The translations under genes and the position numbers were made by a program. Positions 8,320 through 15,697 of a stretch of 64,000 nt of DNA are shown one piece after another. The stretch covers positions 62,001-126,000 of the forward strand of contig NZ_JACOIK010000002.1 of NCBI RefSeq assembly GCF_014692515.1, given 5' to 3'. The first letter of the stretch is position 1, and the number at the start of each line of letters is the position of its first letter. The notes beneath the pieces were generated by a model, which saw only the letters and a list, made by a program, of their open reading frames with translations, made no database searches and was not told the DNA's origin. Source of the DNA: Sphingobacterium micropteri. GTDB taxonomy: Bacteria; Bacteroidota; Bacteroidia; Sphingobacteriales; Sphingobacteriaceae.

Positions 8320-9486
8320 ATGGATACGTTATTCGCATACTCTAATCAACTGGTTTCTGAGACAGATGTAACATTTAAACGCTATATGTATGATCGAATT
8401 AATTGGGAAAATAGACTTGTTGGGCTTATCGGTCCTCGAGGCGTTGGGAAAACGACGTTAGTGCTGCAACACATCAAAAACAATCTGGATATTCATCACA
8501 CCCTGTACGTAACAGCCGAAGATTTTTATTTTGCTAAAAACCGTTTGACAGATCTGGCGGACACTTTTGTAAAATTTGGAGGGAAACATTTATTTATAGA
8601 TGAAATACATAAATATCCCGATTGGTCTAAAGAATTAAAACTAATTTACGATTATCACCGTGGATTGAAAGTTGTTTTCACCGGTTCTTCGGTACTCGAT
8701 ATAAAAAAAGGCAGTTCTGATTTAAGTCGAAGAGCAGTGGTTTATACAATGCAAGGCTTGTCTTTTCGGGAATATTTAATGCTGTTTCACCAGATCGACG
8801 TTCCAAAATTCAGTTTGGAAGAAATCTTGAACCATCAAATGAATGTTTCGGTGCGACACCCGCTACCCTTTTTTAGAACCTATTTAGAACGGGGATATTA
8901 TCCTTTCTCCATGGAATATGATTTTGATTTGAGATTGCAACAGGTCGTAAACCAAACATTAGAAAGCGATATTCCTACGTATGCGGACATGAATGTATCA
9001 ACGGGCAGAAAGCTGAAACAGCTGTTGGCAATTGTGGCAGAAAGTGTACCATTCAAACCCAATATGAGTAAGATTGCCGAAATGCTCACCATCAGCAGAA
9101 ATAATATTGCCGATTATCTTCTGTATATGGAGGAAGCCGGAATGGTGGCACAATTAAGAGAAAAAACAGGAGGTATCCGAGGCCTAGGGAAGGTAAATAA
9201 AGTGTATTTGGACAATGCAAATTTAGTTTATGGCTTGGCCAAAGAAAAGCAGAATATAGGAAATATTAGAGAAACCTTTTTTCTTAATCAGTTGAGAGTA
9301 GGGCATGAGGTTTCTTCTTCTTCCTTAGCTGATTTTAAAATTGAAGGGATCGATTTTGAAGTAGGGGGGAAGAATAAGGGACGGGAACAGATCAGGAATG
9401 CCGAAAAAGCGTTTGTCGTTAAAGATGATATAGAAAGTGGTTTTTTGAATACGATTCCGTTATGGCATTTTGGGCTGATGTATTGA
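8320..9486 (+). CDS. AAA ATPase with DUF4143-type C-terminal region
   Basis: A 388-residue ATP-binding protein of the large, poorly understood AAA_14/DUF4143 group frequent in accessory DNA of Bacteroidota. The Walker A motif GPRGVGKTT is at residues 38-46, Walker B LFIDEIHKYP near 97, and the sensor segment KVVFTGSSVLDI near 130, followed by the family hallmark DLSRRAVVYTMQGLSFREYL. A middle region (AEMLTISRNNIADYL) looks like a winged helix. The C-terminal part ends with a short nuclease-like region (IDFEVGGKNKG). Cellular role is not established; mobile-element or defence links are inferred from context. Its 3' end butts directly onto a broken Fic gene. Confidence 0.8.
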   Translation: MDTLFAYSNQLVSETDVTFKRYMYDRINWENRLVGLIGPRGVGKTTLVLQHIKNNLDIHHTLYVTAEDFYFAKNRLTDLADTFVKFGGKHLFIDEIHKYPDWSKELKLIYDYHRGLKVVFTGSSVLDIKKGSSDLSRRAVVYTMQGLSFREYLMLFHQIDVPKFSLEEILNHQMNVSVRHPLPFFRTYLERGYYPFSMEYDFDLRLQQVVNQTLESDIPTYADMNVSTGRKLKQLLAIVAESVPFKPNMSKIAEMLTISRNNIADYLLYMEEAGMVAQLREKTGGIRGLGKVNKVYLDNANLVYGLAKEKQNIGNIRETFFLNQLRVGHEVSSSSLADFKIEGIDFEVGGKNKGREQIRNAEKAFVVKDDIESGFLNTIPLWHFGLMY

Positions 9487-9793
9487 AGATGAAGCATATC
9501 TTCAAGGGCTTCCCTTATCTGGTGTTCGTTGTCCAAAGGTCTGTAATTTGTACCGGAAATACCTACCCGACGTTGCCTGATATTGTGTTCAACCGGAAGA
9601 TCCTTGACCAAAATACTATGAATATCTTCTATTCTTGCTATGGTCAAGGGTACAACGTAATCGGGATTATCAATGATGCAGTTGAAGGCTTCTTTATGAT
9701 TCAAGAGCATAGTGGCATCGTCTTTCGGTTTTCCAGCAGCAGTCTCCTTATCCTTTAGCAGACGTTCTGTTTCCAGCAAGGAATTTTGAGCTT
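9487..9793 (-). pseudogene. Fic-family protein fragment (both ends lost)
   Basis: The minus-strand frame carries the N-terminal signature of a class of Fic proteins: LLETERLLKDKE, then KDDATMLLNHKEAFN, then IEDIHSILVKDLPVEHNI, and VGISGTNYRPLDNEHQIREA. The catalytic HPFxxGNGR part would follow but the homology stops at about 9490, where the ATPase gene ends. Upstream, only AQNS precedes LLETE before a TAA at 9792-9794, so the start is missing too. The ATPase module appears to have replaced the 3' part. It is clearly non-functional. Confidence 0.75.
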
Positions 9794-9884
9794 ATATAAT
9801 AATATGAGCTCTTTTCTTAAATATTATAAGCTCAAATAATCCGTTTTGTGAGCTTAAATAGTGCAAGTGGTGAGCCTATAAGCT
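9787..9884. repeat. Five TGAGCT-type motifs, about 18-23 bp apart
   Basis: TGAGCTTATA (9787), TGAGCTCTT (9805), the reverse form ATAAGCTCA (9826-9834), TGAGCTTAAATA (9849) and TGAGCCTATA (9871) are spaced 18, 21, 23 and 22 bp. They lie immediately upstream of the Fic fragment on the minus strand. This is the layout of a multi-site operator, and probably the original control region of the Fic gene. Confidence 0.6.
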
Positions 9885-9985
9885 AGATTTCTTTTTGTTC
9901 TCGTATTTGTGAATCACGTTTTTCACAAGATATTCTGAATTGTTCTAGCCTATCCTGTAGGCGAGTTATTGTATTCTACATTATC
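9883..9985 (-). pseudogene. Remnant similar to the N-terminus of the gene at 11614-12183
   Basis: The minus strand reads ITRLQDRLEQFRISCEKRDS and soon stops. It aligns with the N-terminus of the protein at 11614-12183 (KRIQDRLEQFKYDRG), and the DNA shares the run ACAGGATAG followed by near-identical CAATTCA stretches. It is a short, degraded copy next to the first copy of the repeat described at 10010. Confidence 0.45.
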
Positions 9986-10009
9986 AATAATTTTGGTAGT
10001 GTGAAATGA

Positions 10010-10190
10010 AAAAAAGAAGCCTACTTTTGCCGGGCGCGTCAGTGGACTTCAACTGAATTATGAATTCTAATTTCGTGATTTTTTTCGCTATAGGCAAGTT
10101 TTTGGATGTTTTTCTCTTACATGCTTACTCACGGTCGCTCCCCATCGCCGTAGAAATATTCGAACAGCTGGCTGGGTTTATAAAACTCAT
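10010..10190. repeat. Regulator-tail repeat, copy A
   Basis: Bases 10010-10190 resemble 15044-15216 and, over the right half, 11505-11593. The unit contains a hairpin (GAAGCCTACT...AGTGGACTTC, with a GCCGGGCGCG loop), an AT-rich stretch and, on the minus strand, the end of a regulator gene reading YKPSQLFEYFYGDGERP then stop (10129-10131). Only the unit at 15044 is joined to a complete gene. Here the rest has been replaced by the HTH-Fic module. Confidence 0.8.
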
Positions 10191-10307
10191 CAGCATAAAC
10201 CAATGTTCTTTCTTCAATATAAAAATTGCTTATTAAGTTTTTAATGCGTTTTATGCATAAATAGTATTTTTTATGATGCGATATATGACATATAACCCAT
10301 AATAAGT

Positions 10308-10340
10308 AATGCAATATCTGCATTATTTTGTTTATTTTTG
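10308..10340 (+). promoter_or_regulatory. Operator and -7 element of the HTH-Fic pair
   Basis: AATGCA (10308-10313) and TGCATT (10319-10324) form a palindrome with a 5-bp centre, placed where the -33 element would be. A perfect -7 element TATTTTTG follows at 10333-10340, and the gene starts at 10361. Autorepression by the HTH protein is the natural reading. Confidence 0.65.
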
Positions 10341-10360
10341 ATGCAATAAAATGTAAAGAT

Positions 10361-10825
10361 ATGGAATACTGGGATAGAAAACTGATGCGTGAGCAATTGG
10401 ATAAGAAGCTTAAAAAGCTGTCTATATTGTTATCACCGGAACTTCCTGAAAGGGGTTGGGTAAAACTTATCCGGGAAGCATTGGGCATGTCAGGGCAAGA
10501 GTTGGGGAAAAGAATTGGCTTAAATCAGTCAAGTGTCTCTCGCTTGGAAAGTTCGGAATTATCGGGCGATGCAAAATTATCATCTTTAAAAAAAACGGCG
10601 GACGCACTGAATATGAAATTTGTCTATGGTTTTGTGCCTAGAGACGGTTTAGAAAATATGGTGAAACGACAGGCTCAAAAAATCGCCCAGGAGCGTATGG
10701 CGAAAGCCTCACATACGATGCTTCTTGAAGCACAGGAATTGTCGGACGAGGAAAAAGCCCGTATGTTTGATGATCTAGTTCAAAAAATCCTTATCGAGCA
10801 ACCAAAAGATTTTTGGGAAAGATGA
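10361..10825 (+). CDS. XRE-family regulator, mobile mystery protein A type
   Basis: A 154-residue antitoxin-like DNA-binding protein that normally precedes a Fic/DOC protein. It has an N-terminal helical region (LMREQLDKKLKKLSIL), then an HTH of the XRE type (GMSGQELGKRIGLNQSSVSR, then LESSELSGD), then KFVYGFVPRDGLENMVKRQA and a C-terminal helix. This arrangement matches the family named mobile mystery protein A. I start it at 10361, where MEYWDRKL begins, 20 bp after the -7 element, and not at 10328. The stop overlaps the Fic ATG as ATGA. It probably represses the pair and neutralises the Fic protein. Confidence 0.85.
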   Translation: MEYWDRKLMREQLDKKLKKLSILLSPELPERGWVKLIREALGMSGQELGKRIGLNQSSVSRLESSELSGDAKLSSLKKTADALNMKFVYGFVPRDGLENMVKRQAQKIAQERMAKASHTMLLEAQELSDEEKARMFDDLVQKILIEQPKDFWER

Positions 10826-11409
10826 TGCAATTCGATTATCCCGCAGGTGCTACACCTCTCGATCCCGAAGAAGCTGACGGGTTAAAACTGCGCCATATTA
10901 CCACACGCGGTGAACTAGATCGGTGGGAACAGGAAAATATACAGGATGCAATCGCATGGGTGGAACGTAAGCGCAAGCTTGATGTGTTGACGGATGATTT
11001 TATTTGTACACTTCATCAAAAAATGTTTGGCAAAATCTGGAAATGGGCTGGAACATTCAGGCGAACAAACAAAAATATCGGTGTTGATAAATTCGTGGTT
11101 GGCGTAGAATTGCGCCAGCTTCTTGATGATGTCAAATACTGGATAAAAAACGGAACATATTCACCCGATGAAATTGCCTGTCGTTTTCATCACAAACTTG
11201 TGTGGATTCATTTATTCCCAAATGGCAACGGGCGGCATGCACGATTGATAACGGATATATTGTTGACAAAGATGCTCGGAAAGGAAATGTTTACATGGGG
11301 AGGCGGAAGCCTTACAGATGCAACAAGAACCAGACAGCAATATATTTCTGCATTACGTGCAGCAGACCATAACGATTATGCCGAATTGTCGGCTTTTGTA
11401 AGATCATAG
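10822..11409 (+). CDS. Fic/DOC-family protein, mobile mystery protein B type
   Basis: A Fic-fold enzyme expected to transfer AMP or another nucleotide group to a target protein. The active-site motif reads HLFPNGNGRHARL; the catalytic His and the GNGR loop are kept, while the usual HPF proline is Leu and the acidic D/E that coordinates Mg2+ is replaced by Asn. The N-terminal part (FDYPAGATPLDPEEADGLK) and KIWKWAGTFRRTNKNIG are typical of mobile mystery protein B. The ATG at 10822 overlaps the upstream stop. Together the two genes form a toxin-antitoxin-like module often found on mobile DNA. Confidence 0.85.
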   Translation: MMQFDYPAGATPLDPEEADGLKLRHITTRGELDRWEQENIQDAIAWVERKRKLDVLTDDFICTLHQKMFGKIWKWAGTFRRTNKNIGVDKFVVGVELRQLLDDVKYWIKNGTYSPDEIACRFHHKLVWIHLFPNGNGRHARLITDILLTKMLGKEMFTWGGGSLTDATRTRQQYISALRAADHNDYAELSAFVRS

Positions 11410-11504
11410 CTTTTTTTATTATCAAAGATATAAACGGCTAAAACCATAATAATAACGAGCCTATCTATTCTTAGACAGTTTTTTCTAAAACATTTGGATC
11501 ATAC

Positions 11505-11593
11505 GGAAGTTTTTAGGTGTTTTTTACTTACATCCCTACTTACCTGCCGCTCACCGTCGCTATAGAAGTAGTCGAAAAGTTGGCTGGGCTTGA
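11505..11593. repeat. Regulator-tail repeat, copy B
   Basis: A shorter copy of the unit at 10010 and 15044. On the minus strand it reads FKPSQLFDYFYSDGER and continues, without the stop used in the other copies, to a TGA further on. The hairpin part of the unit is absent. It separates the HTH-Fic module from the unknown gene at 11614. Confidence 0.7.
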
Positions 11594-11613
11594 ATGAATA
11601 TGCTGAGTAAAAA

Positions 11614-12183
11614 CTAGGCATATTTAGCTATTTGCTCCAGTTCTTTATCAATAAAATCTTCGATGTATGGAAAAATTTCATTTAAATCATACGTCCTCAA
11701 TTCAAATTCGTAGTATAGGGTTCGTTTTCCATATGAATGATACATCCTTTTTAATTCGTAGATATTTTCGTTTGACTCGTTGCATCGATACAGCTTAACT
11801 TTGCCTGTCAATATATCACTTTCAAAATGGAGATATGTGTTGTTCGACCAGCGGCTTATACTTCGTAGTTGCCGTTTCTCTAGCGCAATGGATATAAAGG
11901 GCTCGATAGGACGAACTACTGTGTGGAAGTATGCATAATTATGTTTGCTTTCCAATTTTAATATAACGTCGTTTGCATTCAGAAGTTCACCGAGTTTAGC
12001 TGCAATATTTTTTATGTCTTGCAGCAGGGTTTTGTCAAAGAGGTCACTAAAAGATTCCCTGGATTCCTTATATTCTTTTTGCCTTCGTAGGGATGCTGTA
12101 GCGCGTCGACTATGATCAAACAGCCCACGGTCATATTTGAATTGCTCTAATCTATCCTGTATACGTTTTAAGAATTGTTCCAT
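11614..12183 (-). CDS. Hypothetical protein
   Basis: A protein of about 189 residues that I do not recognise. I start it at the ATG at 12183 (MEQFLKRIQDRLEQFKYDRG), because the extension to 12234 is only read-through. The N-terminal third is helical and highly charged (SRRATASLRRQKEYKES). The rest alternates short strands (YAYFHTVVRPIEPFISIALE, TYLHFESDILTGKVKLYRC) and ends in an acidic helix. There is no signal peptide or membrane segment. A decayed copy of its N-terminus at 9883-9985 shows that the gene has moved or been duplicated with the surrounding repeat units. Confidence 0.55.
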   Translation of the reverse strand: MEQFLKRIQDRLEQFKYDRGLFDHSRRATASLRRQKEYKESRESFSDLFDKTLLQDIKNIAAKLGELLNANDVILKLESKHNYAYFHTVVRPIEPFISIALEKRQLRSISRWSNNTYLHFESDILTGKVKLYRCNESNENIYELKRMYHSYGKRTLYYEFELRTYDLNEIFPYIEDFIDKELEQIAKYA

Positions 12184-12235
12184 AAGGTTAGTTTTGCTTT
12201 TTCTTAAAGTTACAAAATTCTGCCAAATAAGCAAA

Positions 12236-12436
12236 TCACCATCTAATACCTAGCTGATACCCCCCAATGGCAAAGGTGTACGTTATGTGAACAAGATCTC
12301 CGATCGTCCTCTTGAAGTGCGTGATCAGTCTAAAGAATGTTATGTTTTTATCTTGAGTTTCCTGTTTCTTGCTTTGATACGATATATAGTTTTTGATTTT
12401 TTCGATCTCTAATTGCAGTTGGGCAGTTGAGGACAA
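12236..12436 (-). CDS. Small hypothetical protein (weak)
   Basis: A 66-codon frame with a charged helical start (QLQLEIEKIKNYISYQSKKQ) and an end with alternating hydrophobic residues and a terminal Trp (HITYTFAIGGYQLGIRW), which resembles the last strand of an outer membrane barrel. It may be a fragment of a larger lost gene. Nothing else supports it apart from its position between two minus-strand genes. Confidence 0.25.
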   Translation of the reverse strand: MSSTAQLQLEIEKIKNYISYQSKKQETQDKNITFFRLITHFKRTIGDLVHITYTFAIGGYQLGIRW

Positions 12437-12494
12437 TACTTTATGTAGCTGTACTCTGGGGCGGAATATAAGCTAAAAGACAATTTATGTCAAT

Positions 12495-13670
12495 TTATTT
12501 GCCGAAATAAAGCCCGTTCGACGCTTGCTTCCAGCTTACGATGTCATAATGCGTTCGGCGTTGGGATTCATTGCCTCCATATAATAATATTTTTCGTACA
12601 GCATGAGGGCTGATATGGGATTCAAACTTGTCTAATTGCTTGAATAAGTCATTTTGTATCGTTTTGGTCGCCTTGATTTCCGTTGCATAGTAGGTTTGCC
12701 TATTTTTCCATAGCAAATCGATTTCCACACCATTGCTGTCCTGCCAAAAATACAATTCTTCGAATAGATACTGATGATATAGAGACTTTTGATGTTCTGA
12801 TACCATCATATTTTCGAATATATTGCCCTTTGATCTATCCGTAAGGAGTTGCTCGTCCGTTCGGATTCCTAATAAAAAACACAGCAGACCGGTATCATAA
12901 AAATAAAGCTTAGGAGTTTTAACTAACCTTTTATTCCGATTCTCGTAATAGGGTTGTAGGAGAAATGTGATATAGCTGCTTTCCAATATAGAAAGCCATT
13001 CCTTGGCCGTATTATAGGCAATGTCTGCTTCGTTCGAAAGAGCGTTAATGTTAAGCAGTTGGCCTGCCCGGTTGGCACAAAGTTTAATAAACTGTTTGAA
13101 TTGGCGGGTGTCTTTGACACGTAGTAGCTCTGTAACGTCTTTTTCGACATACGTTTCCACATAGTTACCATAGAAGATGGCAGAATCGATCTCTCTATTG
13201 AATATTGCCGGATATGCTCCTTTTACAGCAGCTTCTGCATAATCATCGGCTAATAGAGCACTGTTTTGTAGTTCGGAAAAATCGAGTGGCAATAATTTAA
13301 AAAGCGCGACCCGCCCAGCCAAAGTTTGGGTAATACTTCGGAGCAAATGGAAATTTTGGGATCCTGAAAGGATATATTGTGCCATAACACCACTATTATC
13401 TACGCGGCTCTGTAGATAGGAGAATAACATAGGAACCCGCTGTACTTCATCTAAAATGACGTAGCGGTCGTAAGTGTCTAAAAAAGCAATCGGATCGCTT
13501 TCCGCAAATTGTCGGGTATTTGGATCTTCTAAGCTGATATACCGATATTCAGGGAATAGCTGTTTTAACAAGGTCGTTTTTCCAGATTGTCTGGGACCGG
13601 TAATGGCGATAATGGGAAACTTGTTCCTAGTCCGCTCTATTGCTTCATCTATTCGTCTCTTTATAAACAT
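12495..13670 (-). CDS. AAA_14/DUF4143 ATPase
   Basis: A 391-residue protein of the same broad group as the ATPase at 8320 but from a different subfamily. Walker A GPRQSGKTT is at residues 25-33, Walker B YVILDEVQRVP near 70, and the sensor segment ILSGSQNFHLLRSITQTLAG near 100, with LLPLDFSEL after it. A helical winged-helix part (RAGQLLNINALSNEADIAYN) precedes DUF4143. The C-terminus has a PD-(D/E)XK-like nuclease pattern: VEIDLLW, then YATEIKATKT. Function is unknown; such proteins are common in accessory islands. Three iteron-like repeats lie just upstream. Confidence 0.82.
   Translation of the reverse strand: MFIKRRIDEAIERTRNKFPIIAITGPRQSGKTTLLKQLFPEYRYISLEDPNTRQFAESDPIAFLDTYDRYVILDEVQRVPMLFSYLQSRVDNSGVMAQYILSGSQNFHLLRSITQTLAGRVALFKLLPLDFSELQNSALLADDYAEAAVKGAYPAIFNREIDSAIFYGNYVETYVEKDVTELLRVKDTRQFKQFIKLCANRAGQLLNINALSNEADIAYNTAKEWLSILESSYITFLLQPYYENRNKRLVKTPKLYFYDTGLLCFLLGIRTDEQLLTDRSKGNIFENMMVSEHQKSLYHQYLFEELYFWQDSNGVEIDLLWKNRQTYYATEIKATKTIQNDLFKQLDKFESHISPHAVRKILLYGGNESQRRTHYDIVSWKQASNGLYFGK
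12680..12747. repeat. 68-bp direct repeat inside the ATPase gene (second copy 14158-14225)
   Basis: Bases 12680-12747 and 14158-14225 are almost identical (offset 1478). Both encode WQDSNGVEIDL(L/I)WKNRQT on the minus strand. The second copy is a detached fragment fused to an ORF6N-domain relic. Confidence 0.85.
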
Positions 13671-13701
13671 ATTCTACAAAAAATCTTTTGTAAAAGTAAC
13701 C

Positions 13702-13767
13702 TATTTTGATGAATTTACATAAACTGTATTGATGATTCTGCATAATTTATTTTGATGAATTTACATA
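13702..13767 (-). promoter_or_regulatory. Three 20-bp iterons at 23-bp spacing upstream of the ATPase gene
   Basis: TATTTTGATGAATTTACATA occurs at 13702-13721 and again, identical, at 13748-13767. A related unit TGTATTGATGATTCTGCATA lies exactly between at 13725-13744. Starts are 23 bp apart. They sit 32-97 bp upstream of the minus-strand ATG at 13670, where an operator would be expected. Confidence 0.7.
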
Positions 13768-13792
13768 GAGTTTTATATAGCCCGTAATGTGT

Positions 13793-13948
13793 TTATACCA
13801 TCTGCTCTGCGGAGATCTCCTGTTTAAATCTAACAAGTTTATCACTGCGGTCTATGTCTAATTCCTTCGCTACCTCGCCTACAGATCCTTTAACAACGCT
13901 CAAATCGACTTCTATTACCTTAAACAAATCATCAAATTTTCTATGCAT
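13793..13948 (-). pseudogene. HTH fragment resembling IS3-type transposase OrfA
   Basis: A 51-codon minus-strand frame starting at 13948 contains SVGEVAKELDIDRSDKLVRF, reminiscent of the helix-turn-helix of IS3/IS911 OrfA proteins (VAKELGI...RW). There is no OrfB and no inverted repeat. It is probably a relic, and the family call is tentative. Confidence 0.3.
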
Positions 13949-13987
13949 TTCTACAGATTTAAAATTACTCTCTAAATATGTTTCGCT

Positions 13988-14249
13988 TTAAAGGTAGCAA
14001 CTCCAGTACGCCATGTTCAGCACCTTAGTCTCCACAGCATACAGGTCAGCCAAGTCTTTGTCAATCATAACCTGTTGGTTTCTGATAATAAATATCCTGT
14101 CTTCAATGATTGTAAGTCTAGCTGTTTCATTCTTGCTCATAATTCTCTTGGTTAGTGCCGTTGCATAGTAGGTTTGCCTATTTTTCCATATCAAATCGAT
14201 TTCCACACCATTACTGTCCTGCCAATTAAAACCATTCCCAAAAAAGAAT
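13988..14249 (-). pseudogene. Chimeric relic: DUF4143 fragment joined to ORF6N-domain fragment
   Basis: One minus-strand frame begins with a copy of the ATPase nuclease region (WQDSNGVEIDLIWKNRQTYY) and then runs into an ATG at 14140 starting an ORF6N domain: TIIEDRIFIIRNQQVMIDKD, LADLYAVETKVLN. ORF6N is an N-terminal DNA-binding domain of phage-type regulators. The homology stops abruptly after VETKVLN, where QAVKRN would be expected. Both parts are truncated, so this is a scar of two recombination events. Confidence 0.65.
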
Positions 14250-14261
14250 ATCAAATATTTG

Positions 14262-14289
14262 TTTCCCAATCGGGAAATTTTTACCTTCG
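14262..14289 (+). promoter_or_regulatory. Palindromic operator and -7-like element of the HigBA-type pair
   Basis: TTTCCC (14262-14267) and GGGAAA (14272-14277) form a perfect 6-bp inverted repeat around AATC. TACCTTCG at 14282-14289 matches TAnnTTTG with one mismatch, and the toxin ATG is at 14303. It is the likely autoregulatory operator of the pair. Confidence 0.65.
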
Positions 14290-14302
14290 TATAAAATTTA
14301 GA

Positions 14303-14650
14303 ATGAAGCCGAATTTTGACATAAAGTTACTGCCCGAAGCCATTGAGTTTTTGGAAAATCTTGACGAAAAAACGAGAGAGAAGATTTATTATAACATCAA
14401 AAAATCTCAATTCGTGAACGACAAAGAACTTTTCAAAAAGCTGAACGACTTCATTTGGGAGTTTCGGACACTGTACAACAGCAAGGCATACAGGCTTTTT
14501 TCCTTTTGGGATAAAACGGACGGCAACGAAACTTTGATAATTGCCACTCACGGCATTTTGAAAAAGACACAGAAAGCACCGCCAAAGGAAATCAAAAAAG
14601 CCGAAGAAATAAGAAAAGAGTACTTGGATAATAAATTAAAAAAGAAATAA
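14303..14650 (+). CDS. RelE/HigB-family toxin (phage Gp49-like)
   Basis: A 115-residue toxin of the RelE/ParE superfamily, Gp49/HigB-like, expected to be a ribosome-dependent mRNA nuclease or a related translation inhibitor. Typical features are FDIKLLPEAIEFLENLDEKT at the N-terminus, then NDFIWEFRTLYNSKAYRLF and FWDKTDGNETLIIATHGILK, then a basic Lys-rich tail. I start it at the ATG at 14303 just after the promoter; the longer frame from 14174 lies in the chimeric relic. The antitoxin follows after 2 bp, the reversed toxin-first order typical of HigBA. Confidence 0.85.
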   Translation: MKPNFDIKLLPEAIEFLENLDEKTREKIYYNIKKSQFVNDKELFKKLNDFIWEFRTLYNSKAYRLFSFWDKTDGNETLIIATHGILKKTQKAPPKEIKKAEEIRKEYLDNKLKKK

Positions 14651-14652
14651 TT

Positions 14653-14973
14653 ATGGCAGATAAATTCAAAACCGTTTCACTTGACACAATGATTGACAAG
14701 CATATCGGCAAACGTGGCACAGAAAAACGTGAAACGTTTGAGAACGAGTTGCGTATCGACTTGTTGGGACAAGCCATAAAGCAAGCCCGGCAAGAACGCA
14801 ATCTTACACAAGAGCAGTTAGGCGAGCTTGTGGGCGTACAAAAAGCCCAAATTTCAAAAATAGAAAACAGCGTAAAAAACGCAAGATTTGAAACTATCTT
14901 AAAAGTATTTGAAGCGTTGGGAGCAAAAGTGAATTTCAACGTAGAGCTAAACAAGCAAAATGTGGCTTACTAA
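14653..14973 (+). CDS. HigA-type XRE antitoxin
   Basis: A 106-residue antitoxin and autorepressor. The N-terminal part (FKTVSLDTMIDKHIGKRGTE) and an acidic helix would contact the toxin. The HTH is KQARQERNLTQEQLGELVGV followed by QKAQISKIENSVKN, and the C-terminus ends with GAKVNFNVEL. It is 2 bp downstream of the toxin gene, so the two are cotranscribed. The palindrome at 14262 is its likely target. The pair looks intact. Confidence 0.87.
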   Translation: MADKFKTVSLDTMIDKHIGKRGTEKRETFENELRIDLLGQAIKQARQERNLTQEQLGELVGVQKAQISKIENSVKNARFETILKVFEALGAKVNFNVELNKQNVAY

Positions 14974-15043
14974 ACATTCCAAAACAAAACAATTTCATCA
15001 TTGAGAGGTCTTATGGGAAGCATTACGAGTAGTCTGAAATGTT

Positions 15044-15216
15044 AAAAAAGAAGCCCACTTTTGCCGGGCGCGCCAGTGGGCTTCAACTGAATTATGAATT
15101 TCTAATTTCGTGATTTTTTTTGATAGAGACAAATTTTGTCGTAGTTTCTTTACATGCCTACAACCGGGCGCTTACCATCGCCGTAGAAGTAGTCGAAAAG
15201 TTGGCTGGGTTTTAGA
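15044..15216. repeat. Regulator-tail repeat, copy C (attached to an intact gene)
   Basis: This copy contains the hairpin GAAGCCCACT (15050-15059) pairing with AGTGGGCTTC (15075-15084) around a TTTGCCGGGCGCGCC loop, a probable terminator, plus the last residues of the complete regulator gene. Copies A (10010) and B (11505) are partial. This is therefore the parental or best-preserved locus. Confidence 0.8.
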
Positions 15217-15623
15217 CCGAAGGCTTTGGCTAGGCCGTAGATTTCGTCAGGATATAAATTCTTGAACTCGCCGCTTAACAGTCTTGTTAGTCTTGAGTTT
15301 TCGATGCCCGTAGCTGAAGCTATCCTTGTAATATCTTGTAGAAAGATGGATAAAAACAATCTTAGTTTATTGCTTGAATCTCCAACAGCACGGATTGGAG
15401 TGAACTTATGTTCTTTAAATAGTTTTTCACAAATTAAATCAATGTCGAGACTTAAAAGTGTAATAACATCATAGAAATTTCTCGCCAAGATGTTTCTCCT
15501 AGTTCCCAATAATTCTTTTATTCTCAATTCTAGTTCACGCTTTTCTTTTCCCGAAAACTTTTTTGAGAGAGATTTTAAAACAAAAGATGAAAAAAAATCA
15601 GTTTCTAATTTATTGTACATCAA
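15150..15623 (-). CDS. XRE-like HTH regulator (complete copy of the repeated tail gene)
   Basis: A 157-residue protein with a charged helical N-terminal half (KSLSKKFSGKEKRELELRIK) and a C-terminal HTH: LQDITRIASATGIENSRLTR, then LLSGEFKNLYPDEIYGLAKA and FGLKPSQLFDYFYGDGKRP. The last part is the segment repeated at 10129 and 11540. The start is the first of two ATGs at 15623. A strong divergent promoter (15660-15692) begins only 37 bp upstream, so it might regulate the structured RNA there. Its target is unknown. Confidence 0.7.
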   Translation of the reverse strand: MMYNKLETDFFSSFVLKSLSKKFSGKEKRELELRIKELLGTRRNILARNFYDVITLLSLDIDLICEKLFKEHKFTPIRAVGDSSNKLRLFLSIFLQDITRIASATGIENSRLTRLLSGEFKNLYPDEIYGLAKAFGLKPSQLFDYFYGDGKRPVVGM

Positions 15624-15659
15624 TTCTTTTTATTTTTTATTCATTAAAACAGCATTTAT

Positions 15660-15692
15660 TTTTGCTGTTATGCATAGAGTTTGTTATATTTG
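15660..15692 (+). promoter_or_regulatory. Strong Bacteroidota-type promoter
   Basis: A TTTG-like -33 element ends at 15664, and a perfect -7 element TATATTTG lies at 15685-15692, with 20 bp between. Transcription should start near 15698, at the beginning of a hairpin (TAATCAG/CTGATTA), with no open reading frame for more than 200 bp. This points to an RNA gene. Confidence 0.7.
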
Positions 15693-15697
15693 TTTCG

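Noticed and set aside
10129..10488. Minus-strand frame of 119 codons as a full gene
   Set aside because: Its upper part is antisense to the HTH gene at 10361; only the last 20 or so codons match the repeated regulator tail.
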